Positions 34,223 through 41,931 of a stretch of DNA of 64,000 nt are shown in pieces (the stretch's first letter is position 1; the number at the start of each line of letters is the position of its first letter). The DNA is from Acidiferrum sp963771295. GTDB taxonomy: Bacteria > Acidobacteriota > Terriglobia > Acidiferrales > UBA7541. The position numbers were made by a program, and so were the translations under genes. The notes beneath the pieces were generated by a model. That model worked only from the letters and a program-made list of their open reading frames with translations, did not search any database and had not been told where the DNA came from. Location: contig CAVYTB010000005.1 of assembly GCA_963771295.1 (NCBI GenBank), positions 310,001 to 374,000 of the forward strand, given 5' to 3'.

Positions 34223-34660
34223 ATGGTGGAAGAAAATGTGAAGCTGGTGAAACGATGGTTTGAGGAAGTGTGGAACCAGAAGCGCAGCGACACGATCGCC
34301 GAGTTGGTGTCTGCAGATTGCGTGGCGCACGGAACCAGCGAAACAGGAGAAGAACTGCGAGGGCCGGAAGGATTCAGAGCGCTGCAGGGACGGATGCTGG
34401 AGGCGTTCCCGGACATTCATTTTACGGTGCAAGATTGTTTTGGCGTGGGAGACAAAGTGGCGGTGAGATGGAATGCTACGATGCATCATCGTGGAAATGG
34501 ATTGGGGATCGCGGCGACTGGAGCGGAAGTGAATATCACCGGAACGGGAATGGTGCGGATGGAGAATGGGAAGGTGACGGAGGTTTGGGACAATTGGGAC
34601 AAACACGCGATGTTTAAGCAGATTGAAGCGGCGGTGAAAGCGAAGAGCGCGAGTGCTTGA
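34223..34660 (+). CDS. SnoaL-like / ester cyclase family protein
   Basis: A 145-residue alpha+beta-barrel protein of the SnoaL-like superfamily: VKLVKRWFEEVWNQKRSD, then EAFPDIHFTVQDCFGVGDKVAVRWNATMHHRG and the C-terminal GKVTEVWDNWD. In characterised relatives the pocket holds His/Asp residues for polyketide cyclisation, but most stand-alone copies like this one have no known substrate. It is divergent from the ExeA-like ATPase; the 243 bases between them hold no gene I can support. Confidence 0.82.
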   Translation: MVEENVKLVKRWFEEVWNQKRSDTIAELVSADCVAHGTSETGEELRGPEGFRALQGRMLEAFPDIHFTVQDCFGVGDKVAVRWNATMHHRGNGLGIAATGAEVNITGTGMVRMENGKVTEVWDNWDKHAMFKQIEAAVKAKSASA

Positions 34661-34756
34661 GGCTGGTATCGGCGAGCAGTATCAGGGATCAGGAAGCAAT
34701 GACGTCTGGCTGAGTCATTGCTGCTCCGGTGAAGACTTCTGATTGGACTCGATCGC

Positions 34757-34787
34757 AAAAGCGGCCGCTAGCCGCCATATTCCAAAA
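34757..34787 (+). repeat. Hairpin repeat, GCGGC family (degenerate copy)
   Basis: AAAAGCGGC-CGCTA-GCCGC followed by CATATTCCAAAA. It shares the flanks of the better copies at 36819 and 42785 but the stem is imperfect. It ends just before the map stop codon. Confidence 0.55.
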
Positions 34788-34788
34788 G

Positions 34789-35529
34789 TTAGATGGTAAG
34801 GAGAAGAGGGGCGCCCTTGGCGATGACCAGGGTGTGCTCGTAGTGTGCGGCGAGGGAATGATCGGCGGTACGAATGGTCCACTTGTCCGGGTCGAGAGTG
34901 ACGCGATTGGTGCCGGCGGCGATGATGGGCTCGATGGTGAGAACCAGGCCTTCGGTGAGGAGAGCACGATTCATGGCGTCAGGAAAATTGGGGACGGAAG
35001 GTTCTTCGTGAATCGTATGGCCGATGCCGTGGCCGCCGAGTTCGCGAATGATGTTGAAACCGCGGCGGCGGACTTCGCGTTCGACAGCGCAACCAATTTC
35101 ACGGACGGGATTGCCGGGACGCGCGGCGGAGAGAGATTGGCGGAAAGCGCGCTCGGCGCAACGAGTCAGATGGGAGGCCAGGAGGTCGGTGGGCGGGACT
35201 TGAACGGTGACGGCGGAGTCAGTGTGGTAGCCGTCTTTTTCGGCGGTGAGATCGAGTTTGACGAGGTCGCCGGGCCGAAGGATGCGGTCGCCGGGAATGC
35301 CGTGGACGACTTCGTCGTTGACGCTGATGCAGACATCGCCGGGGAAGCCGTAAACGACAGGTGGAGAAGAGCGGGCGCCGTGTTGTGCAAGGACCTTGGA
35401 GCCGACAAAGGCGATTTCCGCGGTAGTGATGCCCGGGCGAACGGCGGAGGCCATGGCGCGCAGGGCTTTGGCAACAATGCGGCCACAGGCGCGGAGTTTT
35501 TCGAGTTGCTCTTGTTTGGTGATGGACAT
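34789..35529 (-). CDS. map: Methionine aminopeptidase, type I
   Basis: Removes the N-terminal methionine from nascent proteins using two divalent metals. The 246 residues match type I length. Ligands are readable: Asp pair in LDLTAEKDGYHTDSAV, His in GHGIGHTIHEEP, Glu in TIEPIIAAG, and the final Glu in AHYEHTLVIAKG. The start is ATG 35529 (SITKQEQLEKLRACG); the frame is open far upstream, but that part is a low-complexity shadow of the FmdB gene. FmdB and the FabG-like gene lie upstream on the same strand. Confidence 0.96.
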   Translation of the reverse strand: MSITKQEQLEKLRACGRIVAKALRAMASAVRPGITTAEIAFVGSKVLAQHGARSSPPVVYGFPGDVCISVNDEVVHGIPGDRILRPGDLVKLDLTAEKDGYHTDSAVTVQVPPTDLLASHLTRCAERAFRQSLSAARPGNPVREIGCAVEREVRRRGFNIIRELGGHGIGHTIHEEPSVPNFPDAMNRALLTEGLVLTIEPIIAAGTNRVTLDPDKWTIRTADHSLAAHYEHTLVIAKGAPLLLTI

Positions 35530-35568
35530 GGGCGTGGTGGTTACGAGCTTAATCGGCGGATTACAACG

Positions 35569-35599
35569 TAAAAGCGACGGCGAGCCGCCGCACGCCAAA
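35569..35599 (+). repeat. Hairpin repeat, GCGGC family
   Basis: AAAAGCGACGGCGAGCCGCCGCACGCCAAA: the GGCGGC hairpin with the CACGCCAAA tag (CACTCCAAA in other copies). It abuts the FmdB stop codon. Confidence 0.65.
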
Positions 35600-35812
35600 T
35601 TAGTGGCAGCCGCAGCCGCCGCCACAGCAGCCACCGCCGCTGCTGGAGGAGCCGCTGGAAGGGGAGCCGCCGCCAGCGGTCGCGAAGACGGAAAGCTGAA
35701 TCGTGGCTTTCTTGCTGGAACACTTGGGGCAGGAGATTTCCTGCTGTTTGTTGATGACGATTTTCTCGAAGCGTTCGTTGCAGGAATCGCAGATGTATTC
35801 GTAGATGGGCAT
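35600..35812 (-). CDS. FmdB-type zinc ribbon protein with Cys/Gly tail
   Basis: A 70-residue protein. Residues 1-40 form the FmdB/CxxC zinc ribbon (MPIYEYICDSCNERFEK, then ISCPKCSSKKATIQL) with a CxxC...CxxC zinc site. After a Gly/Ser run the chain ends in GGGCCGGGCGCH, five closely spaced Cys/His residues that could bind a further metal. FmdB proteins are named from a regulator near formamidase genes, but most copies have unknown function. The ATG is preceded by AAAGGTC. It sits directly upstream of map. Confidence 0.85.
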   Translation of the reverse strand: MPIYEYICDSCNERFEKIVINKQQEISCPKCSSKKATIQLSVFATAGGGSPSSGSSSSGGGCCGGGCGCH

Positions 35813-35887
35813 GGCGATGAAGACCTTTCCGGAAGAGTGCCGCGGCTTGCGCTGGGCGGCAAAGTAAGATTATAGCGCAGGAATAGG

Positions 35888-35915
35888 GATCAGCCATCAG
35901 CGATCAGAGATCAGG
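35888..35915. repeat. Degenerate heptamer tandem array (GATCAGN)
   Basis: Four units in exact register (GATCAGC, CATCAGC, GATCAGA, GATCAGG), upstream of the FmdB gene and downstream of the FabG-like gene. Two further units (ATCAGGG, ATCAGGA) occur at 34681-34694. Confidence 0.7.
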
Positions 35916-35978
35916 AACCGAGCCTTGCCCGTCCTAGCCACGATTCCTCGCTGCGCTCGGAATAACAACGGGTAGTTG

Positions 35979-36710
35979 TCAGGTCATGTACCAGCCGCCG
36001 TTTACGCTGATGGTTTGGCCGGTGATGAAGTCGCTTTCGGCAAGGAGGGCGGCGGCGCGGCCGATTTCGTCGGGTGCGCCGAAGAAACCGACGGGAAGGC
36101 GGTCGGGCGAAGCGTTGGGATTGCTGGTGACCATATCGGTAGCGATGAGGGCCGGAGCTATGGCGTTGGCGGTGATGCCTTCTTTGGCGAACAACGCGGC
36201 GTAGGAATGGGTGAGGCCGATGAGGCCTGCTTTAGAGGCCGCGTAATGTGGGCCAATGACACCTCCGGTCTGCGCCGCTACGGAAGAGAGATTGATGATG
36301 CGGCCCCAGTGGCGCTGTCGCATGCCGGGAAAAACGCGGTTGGTGACGAGGAAGGCGGATTTGAGATTGACGCGAAGAATTTCGTCCCAGTCGCGTTCGT
36401 TGAGTTCAGAGAAGTGCTTGACCTGAGTGATGCCGGCATTGTTGACGAGGATGTCGACGGGGCCGAGGTCGTGTTCGACGGAGGAGACGAGACGATCGAC
36501 GTCGGGAGAGAGGGAGACGTCAGCCTGGAGAGGAATGGCACGGCGGCCGAGGCGTTGGATTTCGGAGCAGACTTCCGCAGCGGCGGTGTGTTGTTTGCGA
36601 TAGTTGACGGCGATGTCAGCGCCAGAAGCAGCGAGCGCGATGGCGATGGAACGTCCGATGCCGCGACTGGCGCCGGTGACGAGAGCGACGCGGTTGAGGA
36701 GTTTAGACAT
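35979..36710 (-). CDS. fabG: 3-oxoacyl-ACP reductase-like short-chain dehydrogenase
   Basis: A 243-residue classical SDR. Cofactor motif VTGASRGIGR near residue 10, NNAG near 88, catalytic Ser in INLSSVAAQ and the YxxxK in YAASKAG. The C-terminus INVNGGWYMT-type ending (SVNGGWYMT) is standard. NADPH preference is likely from the basic Arg-Lys after strand 2 (NYRKQH). The start is ATG 36710; six further residues are open upstream. No acyl-carrier or fabD/fabF genes are adjacent, so it may be a general reductase rather than the housekeeping FabG. Confidence 0.88.
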   Translation of the reverse strand: MSKLLNRVALVTGASRGIGRSIAIALAASGADIAVNYRKQHTAAAEVCSEIQRLGRRAIPLQADVSLSPDVDRLVSSVEHDLGPVDILVNNAGITQVKHFSELNERDWDEILRVNLKSAFLVTNRVFPGMRQRHWGRIINLSSVAAQTGGVIGPHYAASKAGLIGLTHSYAALFAKEGITANAIAPALIATDMVTSNPNASPDRLPVGFFGAPDEIGRAAALLAESDFITGQTISVNGGWYMT

Positions 36711-36818
36711 GAGGGAAGGATAGCGCAAAGGAGGGAGAGTCGGAGGGGTGGCGACGGAAAGAGAGTATTGAGACAGGGAAAGTTGTGCGGCCGTGGATTC
36801 GCGTTAGGCTGCGAGCGT

Positions 36819-36848
36819 AAAAGCGGCGGCTAGCCGCCGCACTCCAAA
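36819..36848 (+). repeat. Hairpin repeat, GCGGC family (best copy)
   Basis: A perfect 8-base-pair stem GCGGCGGC-TA-GCCGCCGC at 36823-36840, followed by ACTCCAAA. The A-run merges with the T-tract of the terminator of the radical SAM gene. Confidence 0.75.
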
Positions 36849-36880
36849 AAAACGGCCCCGGACAATGCCCGGAGCCGTTG
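36846..36880 (-). terminator. Terminator of the Tes-like radical SAM gene
   Basis: Minus-strand 11-base-pair stem AACGGCTCCGG/CCGGGGCCGTT (one G-U pair), a short loop, then a T-run. It lies 20 bases beyond the gene's stop codon. Confidence 0.88.
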
Positions 36881-36899
36881 GAATATTCGGGAGATTGAG

Positions 36900-39074
36900 T
36901 TAGTCGCCGGCTACGGCTTCGGCGGTTGGCTCGGTTTTCTTCTGGGCTGAGGCACCGTTGGCTGGGGCGATGCCGATGGGCTTGTTGGCATTGGTAAAGT
37001 TCGCCGGGATAGCCTTGGCGATGTCGCTAACTGAGCCGATCTGGACGACAGCCTGTTGGGGCTTCTTGAGAACGAGTTCTTCGTAAATGGCGCGAACCTT
37101 GGCCTGCTCCTCGAGGGCCTTCTTGCGGCGGATGCGATTCTCTTCGGCAGCGGTCAGAGGAATGTCGTGCTCGAGATGGCGAACGCGGGCAGCGTCTTCG
37201 GCGTCAATGACCAGCGAGTGTTCGAAGGTCTTGAGGTCAACATTCTTGCCCTTCGCGTAAATCTCGTGCTTGCCGTGGTTCTTGTACCATTCGGCGACTG
37301 TGGCGTTCTTGTGCATGTTTTCAATGATCTGGCGCCAGCCAACTCCGGTGTTGTACGCACAGAAGCTGATTTCACCCTGCTGCGTGCCGTAGGGGATGAT
37401 GCACATCTCGGTGCGGCGGAAATCATAGTTGAACAGATCCTGGAACCACATGCCCGCGATGAAGAGGAAGTTCCAAGGATCCTGAGCGCGACGCTTCATG
37501 GCGTCTTCGTAGGTGCGTTCGGGAGAAGTCTTGCCGTATTTGCTGGTGGCACCCTTAGTGAGGGCCCAGGTCTTGTCGAACTTCTTAAAGAGATCCCAGA
37601 GCTTAAGCCCCTTGGGGCCTTCGAACGGCATGTAGTTCTTCAGGAGCGCCATGGCCATCATGAAGTTGGAGAAATTCTTGCCACGAGCGGCGTCGGTGAT
37701 GGCGGTGACGTCTTTCGTAAGCTGCTGAGCATCGAGGAAGCGAGGAACGGGAGCCCATTCCTTGGTTTCCTTATTGATCATGATGGCGGTGCCTACGCCG
37801 CAATTGGGGTGGCAACCACAGGAGAGCGAACCCCACTGGGATTCGTTGCCCTTGACCATATCGGCGAAGCCAGCAAAGGTGCTGATGAAGGAGATGGGGA
37901 ACCAGTCGCGATGCGGCTCAATGCGGCCAACCTGCTTGCTAACGTCCTGAGCGAGGTGGGAGAGAGTGTAGCGCTGGCGGAGGCGGCGTTCCGGTGTGAT
38001 GTCTTCATCGCGGCCGGTGAAAGAAACAGGCTGGAAGCTGATGAAGGCGATCTTCTTGGGATTTTCCATGGCAAATTTCACGATGGAGCCAACCTGATCG
38101 TTATTGACGTTGTTCACGATGGTGACAACGAGAACGATCTCGATGCCGGCTTCGTGCATGTTTTCAATGGCGCGGAGCTTGACGTCGAAAAGGTTGCCAA
38201 TCTGGCGGTGGCTGTTGGCGTCGTTGCCGATGCCGTCGAATTGCAGGTAGGCGTAACGAAGGCCAGCGTCAAAGGCTTTCTTGCAGAATTCCTTGCTCTT
38301 GGCAAACTCGATGCCGTTGGTGGCGGCTTGCACGGAGTTGTAGCCGACCTTGCGGGCATAGGAGATGGCGTCGAAGAAGTACGGGCTCATGGTGGGCTCG
38401 CCACCGGAGAACTGCACGGACATCTGGCGACGCGGCTTGATCTTGACGGCGTTGTCGAGGATTTCCTGAACTTCTTCCCAAGAGAGTTCGTGAACGTAGC
38501 CAACCTGGTTGGCGTCCATGAAGCAGGGATCGCACATCATGTTGCAGCGGTTTGTAAGGTCGACAGTGAGAACAGAGCCGCGGCCGTACCGGACATTGGA
38601 AGAGCCATGCTTGTGGAGGCCCTCGTCATTGTGGGCAGGAATATCGCGGCCAGGGAATTGCGATTCGATCCATTTCAGGAATTCGGAGTCAACGGCCATC
38701 ATGTCTTCGTAGTGGCCGTGCTGAGGACATTCCTTGACCATCCAGACCTGACCGTCGCGCTCGACGATCTGGGCCTTCACTTCACCGACCTTCTCATTCA
38801 TGAGGTCGCGCCAGTCTTTAGTGCCGGCAATGATGGCTTCGCGGGCTTCTTTCACACATCCGGGACAAAGTGAGTCAGTCTGCCGAGGGAAGCCAAGAGT
38901 GGGCTTAGACTTCTCCCATGATTTGAGAAGCGGCTTATCTGACCACTGAGGAGTGACAGAAGGATTGGGGTTACGCTTGTTAAAGTGTTGAATGGTATCG
39001 AAGGTAGCAGCGGCGGTCTTGCAGAGAACCCAGTCCAACGAGCGGTAAATTTGCGTGGTAAGCGAATTCGACAT
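36900..39074 (-). CDS. Tes/Mj0619-like radical SAM enzyme, candidate membrane-spanning lipid synthase
   Basis: A 724-residue radical SAM protein with the multi-cluster layout of the archaeal tetraether synthase (Tes, Mj0619) family. In order: N-terminal CPGC (C70, C73) and CPQHGHY (C116), resembling the metal-binding entry domain; radical SAM cluster C177xxxC181xxC184 in TNRCNMMCDPCF; SGGEP near 223; SCGCHPNCG (C419, C421, C425); and MCIIPYGTQQGEISFCAYN (C558, C572). Tes joins lipid chains through sp3 carbons; bacterial relatives have been proposed to make iso-diabolic acid and branched GDGTs, lipids typical of Acidobacteria. The basic, Ala/Pro-rich C-terminus is extra. GAGGG precedes the ATG by nine bases, and a terminator follows. 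Family assignment fairly sure, product inferred. Confidence 0.8.
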   Translation of the reverse strand: MSNSLTTQIYRSLDWVLCKTAAATFDTIQHFNKRNPNPSVTPQWSDKPLLKSWEKSKPTLGFPRQTDSLCPGCVKEAREAIIAGTKDWRDLMNEKVGEVKAQIVERDGQVWMVKECPQHGHYEDMMAVDSEFLKWIESQFPGRDIPAHNDEGLHKHGSSNVRYGRGSVLTVDLTNRCNMMCDPCFMDANQVGYVHELSWEEVQEILDNAVKIKPRRQMSVQFSGGEPTMSPYFFDAISYARKVGYNSVQAATNGIEFAKSKEFCKKAFDAGLRYAYLQFDGIGNDANSHRQIGNLFDVKLRAIENMHEAGIEIVLVVTIVNNVNNDQVGSIVKFAMENPKKIAFISFQPVSFTGRDEDITPERRLRQRYTLSHLAQDVSKQVGRIEPHRDWFPISFISTFAGFADMVKGNESQWGSLSCGCHPNCGVGTAIMINKETKEWAPVPRFLDAQQLTKDVTAITDAARGKNFSNFMMAMALLKNYMPFEGPKGLKLWDLFKKFDKTWALTKGATSKYGKTSPERTYEDAMKRRAQDPWNFLFIAGMWFQDLFNYDFRRTEMCIIPYGTQQGEISFCAYNTGVGWRQIIENMHKNATVAEWYKNHGKHEIYAKGKNVDLKTFEHSLVIDAEDAARVRHLEHDIPLTAAEENRIRRKKALEEQAKVRAIYEELVLKKPQQAVVQIGSVSDIAKAIPANFTNANKPIGIAPANGASAQKKTEPTAEAVAGD

Positions 39075-39082
39075 ACAGCAGA

Positions 39083-39118
39083 ACCCTCACTTTCGAGAAA
39101 ACGAAGTTAATCTCGAAA
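39083..39118 (-). promoter_or_regulatory. Inverted repeat in the leader of the Tes-like gene
   Basis: TTTCGAGA and TCTCGAAA (39091-39098 and 39111-39118) are perfect 8-base arms separated by 12 bases. They lie just upstream of the GAGGG ribosome-binding site, so a repressor or an RNA hairpin here could control translation or transcription. No matching site was seen elsewhere. Confidence 0.45.
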
Positions 39119-39480
39119 ATCGATTTAAGTTAAAAGACTCGGGAAAACGCCTTCTTGAACCAGCCCCCAAAGGCACTTTCAGAGTACCACGCCCCAGGCG
39201 TGGGTTTAATTGATTGACAGCAAGCAGTTTGACGGGGTACCAGGGGTTTTAGCCAGCAGGAAGCGGCAAATGGGGAAAAAGGACGGTTGAACGGCGGGAA
39301 GAGGCAGTGAATGGACGTATCCCCAAGGAGAAAAAGGGGTTAACTCCTAGGGTGCGTGTAGTGAAGATAGGATTTAGTAGGGATGAGGGTGGCAAGAATT
39401 GACGGTCAAGTGACCTCATTTTGTTGATTTAGTTGCGCGTCGCAGGGCGGCTAGCCAAAAGCCTGCGCGACATTTAAGAC
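39119..39480. other. Intergenic region upstream of the Tes-like gene
   Basis: No coding sequence is supported. It holds a perfect CCACGCC-CCA-GGCGTGG hairpin (39187-39203) and an imperfect hairpin near 39443-39467 followed by ACATTTAAGAC, a string that recurs near 61042. Both look like members of the interspersed hairpin repeats. I could not pick a convincing promoter. Confidence 0.45.
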
Positions 39481-39505
39481 CACAGACTGAAGCCTGTGCT
39501 ACCGG
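39481..39505 (+). repeat. Hairpin repeat, CACAG family, copy 1
   Basis: A 25-base element, CACAGACTGAAGCCTGTG plus CTACCGG, identical except for one base to the copy at 42693-42717. Confidence 0.75.
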
Positions 39506-39512
39506 GAAGAAA

Positions 39513-40559
39513 CTACTCGTTTAGGGCGGGATGAAGTACGGCGATCAGGAAATGGGCGAAATGAGCGGCGCCGTCGTCCATCTGAAGCCAGCGAACGACA
39601 CAATGGTCAGAGAGATATTTGGCGACGCGTGCTTCGGGAATGCCGAGATGCTCCGCGAGTTGCGGCTTGATGGGCTGACTGTAGCGCGCAGAGCCACGAA
39701 GCAATTGGCCGATGGCAACGCGCAGAGTCTGACAGGCTTCGACGTAGTAATACGTAGACAGATCTTCGTCAGTGAGAACCCATACGCCGGGTCCAGCGGG
39801 AGCATGAGCGGCATCATCGAGCTTCGCGGGACTGCCGGCGAGCAAACGGCGAAAATTCATTTCCAGTTGGGAGAGGCGCGAAGAGAGGCCGGGATCACCG
39901 GAGCGTCCACGCAGAGCGGGAGACGTAGTGGGCAACTCGGCCATGCTGTCGAGAGAGCGCGGAGGAAGCGGAGCGTTCGGAGAAGAATCTTCGGGCTCGG
40001 AGCGCGGAGCAGGAGGCGTGACAGGGCGCGACTCTCTAGGTGAGGAAGAACGGTCAGAAGGTCTCGCGGCGCGTTGATGATCGCGTCCACCGCGGCGGCC
40101 ACGACCGCGCGGACGCCCTAAGGGAGCGGATGCAGGAGTTGCGGTCGAAGCGGGAGTAGATGCGGTTTCTGGTTCTAAGGAAGGTTCGGGAGACGATGCG
40201 GTTTCTTCGGGCGCAGGCTCCGCCGGCGCAGCAGCCTCAACGGCCGACGCTTCGGATTCTGCGGGCGTCGACGGAGAGGACGGGAGTTCCGCGGGAATCT
40301 CCGCCGGGGAGGTTGCACCTAGACGGGTGGCGCTCTCCTGAGCTTTCGTCTTCCAGTCGGCACGGCGAAATCGTTCGGCGGCGGTGAGGTACCATCTGCC
40401 GGCATCGCCCGGATTGCCGATGGATTCGAGGTAGCGAGCGAGTTCGAAGGCAACCATGGCGTCGCGTGTTTTGGTAAAGAGATTGGTGAGTTGACCCGCG
40501 GGGTCTTTGCCGGTGCGCGCTCTGCGGATACGAGCGGTGATCTGCTTCCAGTCTGCCAT
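39513..40559 (-). CDS. Unknown protein with a basic Arg/Gly/Pro linker
   Basis: I do not recognise this 348-residue protein. Residues 1-80 look helical and TPR-like (WKQITARIRRARTGKDPAGQL, FELARYLESIGNPGDAGRWYLTAAERF). Residues about 85-230 are a low-complexity Ala/Pro/Glu, then Arg-rich linker (RPRGRGRRGGRD), the kind seen in nucleic-acid-binding proteins. A compact C-terminal domain (about 245-348) contains GVWVLTDEDLSTYYYVEACQ and a stretch that could be helix-turn-helix (LAEHLGIPEARVAKYL). No signal peptide. It lies 440 bases upstream of the Tes-like gene on the same strand, without obvious linkage. RNA or DNA binding is a guess. Confidence 0.75.
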   Translation of the reverse strand: MADWKQITARIRRARTGKDPAGQLTNLFTKTRDAMVAFELARYLESIGNPGDAGRWYLTAAERFRRADWKTKAQESATRLGATSPAEIPAELPSSPSTPAESEASAVEAAAPAEPAPEETASSPEPSLEPETASTPASTATPASAPLGRPRGRGRRGGRDHQRAARPSDRSSSPRESRPVTPPAPRSEPEDSSPNAPLPPRSLDSMAELPTTSPALRGRSGDPGLSSRLSQLEMNFRRLLAGSPAKLDDAAHAPAGPGVWVLTDEDLSTYYYVEACQTLRVAIGQLLRGSARYSQPIKPQLAEHLGIPEARVAKYLSDHCVVRWLQMDDGAAHFAHFLIAVLHPALNE

Positions 40560-40660
40560 AGGTAGAAGTGCATTCTAACAGCAGAAGGAGTGATTGTGCC
40601 AGCAAAGGAGAAAGAAGGGAGAATAGTGGAGTAAAGTAAAGTGTATAGAGAGTTTGGGGA

Positions 40661-40689
40661 TTGACGACAAAGTGATGGGCAAGTATGCT
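40661..40689 (+). promoter_or_regulatory. Sigma-70-like promoter of the FecR-like gene
   Basis: TTGACG and TATGCT with a 17-base spacer; five of six and four of six consensus matches. The start site would fall about 20 bases before the ATG, next to an AGGAGG ribosome-binding site (40704-40709). Confidence 0.7.
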
Positions 40690-40714
40690 CAGCGAGTTGA
40701 ATTAGGAGGCGTCT

Positions 40715-41407
40715 ATGCAACGTCTGCGCGCAATTTTCGCAGCCGCCCTATCCGTAACGCTAGCGACGGCCCCGCTGCTGGGAGCGCCGACAGCGAGTGT
40801 ATTGGGAACGGTGGTTACGGCGGAAGGCGCCCACGTGGACGAAGGCATTGCGTCGGTTGGGACTACCGTGTTCGCCGGCGACAAGCTAAGCACGGAAGCT
40901 CAAGGCAGCGTACAGATACGCGCGGGAGCAGCGAGATTGCTGTTGCTGGGCGCAAGCAGCGCGATGGTAAACGACAGCGAAGGAACGCCGTCGGCGAAAC
41001 TGCTACTGGGGACAGCGACATTTTCAACCGGCAATGCGCACGCGTTCACTCTGTACGCCTCGAAAGCAGCAATTCGCGCGCAATCGGATGCGCCAACAAT
41101 CGGGCAGGTGAGGCTGTTGAACGCGAAGGAACTGCTGGTAACGTCGAAGCGCGGGACGCTGAGCGTGACGGTGGATGGCGAAACGCAGACGATTGAAGAC
41201 GGCAAGGCCTATCACGTGTATCTGGATCCAGACATGGCAGCGGCGCAAGGACCGGCGGGAGCAGGCGGCGGGCAAGGTCCCGGCGGAAAAGGCGGATCGC
41301 CGCTGAAGGCGGGCAGGAGCCGATTCCTGATCGTGGTGGTAGCGGTAACGGCAATTGCAACGTACTTTGCGGTATCGGAATCGCTGGAGAGTCCCTCGCG
41401 GCCGTAA
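40715..41407 (+). CDS. FecR-like periplasmic protein with C-terminal membrane anchor
   Basis: A 230-residue exported protein: signal peptide (IFAAALSVTLATAPLLGA), a beta-rich FecR/LysM-like domain (VLGTVVTAEGAHVDEGIASVGTTVFAGDKLSTEAQGSVQIRAG), a Gly/Pro-rich hinge near 180-200 and a C-terminal membrane helix (FLIVVVAVTAIATYFAV). FecR domains usually pass a surface signal to an ECF sigma factor, but no fecI-like gene is adjacent and the protein lacks the usual cytosolic N-terminus, so this is probably a stand-alone structural relative. Strong promoter and AGGAGG site suggest good expression. Confidence 0.75.
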   Translation: MQRLRAIFAAALSVTLATAPLLGAPTASVLGTVVTAEGAHVDEGIASVGTTVFAGDKLSTEAQGSVQIRAGAARLLLLGASSAMVNDSEGTPSAKLLLGTATFSTGNAHAFTLYASKAAIRAQSDAPTIGQVRLLNAKELLVTSKRGTLSVTVDGETQTIEDGKAYHVYLDPDMAAAQGPAGAGGGQGPGGKGGSPLKAGRSRFLIVVVAVTAIATYFAVSESLESPSRP

Positions 41408-41440
41408 ACGGCAAGCACAAAAAAATTCGAAAAAAGAACT

Positions 41441-41480
41441 GGCCATGGCGTTAAAAACGCGATGGTCGTTTTTGTTTTTT
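41441..41480. terminator. Bidirectional terminator between FecR-like gene and ridA
   Basis: An 11-base-pair stem (GGCCATGGCGT with ACGCGATGGTC, one mismatch and one G-U) followed by a T-tract on the plus strand and preceded by an A-run, so it can serve both converging genes. Confidence 0.82.
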
Positions 41481-41496
41481 GTGCAGAGAGGATCGA

Positions 41497-41874
41497 TCAG
41501 AGAGAAGCGATGAGATCTATTTCGACGAGAGCGTCCTTGGGAAGACGAGCGGCCTGGACGGTGGAGCGGGCCGGAGGAGCCGCGGTGAAATAGCGAGCGT
41601 AGACTTCGTTCATGGCGGCGAAATCGTTCATGTCTTTGAGGAAGACGGTAGTCTTGACGACGTGAGTCAGAGTGACGCCGGAGGCTTCGAGAATGGCCTT
41701 CAAATTTTCCAGGACGCGTTCGGTTTGCTGGCGAACATCGTCGCCAACAAAATCGTTGGTCTTGGGATCGAGCGCGACCTGGCCGGAAATAAAAACGAAG
41801 CCATTGGATTTAACCGCCTGGGAATAAGGGCCGATGGGCTTGGGGCCACGGTCGGTAAGAACGATGTCCTTCAT
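41497..41874 (-). CDS. ridA: RidA family reactive-intermediate deaminase
   Basis: A 125-residue YjgF/YER057c/UK114-family protein that hydrolyses reactive enamine/imine intermediates, protecting PLP enzymes from damage. GPYSQAVKSNGFVFISGQVALDP, the substrate Arg in PPARSTVQAARLPKDALVEID (Arg before STV) and the terminal DLIAS match the family at full length. AGGAGAG stands seven bases before the ATG. Homotrimer in relatives. It converges with the FecR-like gene at a shared terminator and follows the lipoprotein gene at 41932. Confidence 0.95.
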   Translation of the reverse strand: MKDIVLTDRGPKPIGPYSQAVKSNGFVFISGQVALDPKTNDFVGDDVRQQTERVLENLKAILEASGVTLTHVVKTTVFLKDMNDFAAMNEVYARYFTAAPPARSTVQAARLPKDALVEIDLIASL

Positions 41875-41931
41875 GGTGTGCTCTCCTGAGTAGCGGAAAG
41901 CAAGAATAACAGAAGAAGAGGCGGGAGAGAA

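Noticed and set aside
37056..38873. A long open frame (605 codons) on the plus strand opposite the Tes-like gene
   Set aside because: It lies wholly antisense to the radical SAM gene, whose motifs are unmistakable. The open frame is a side effect of codon bias; it encodes a Val/Gly/Ala-rich string with no family motifs.
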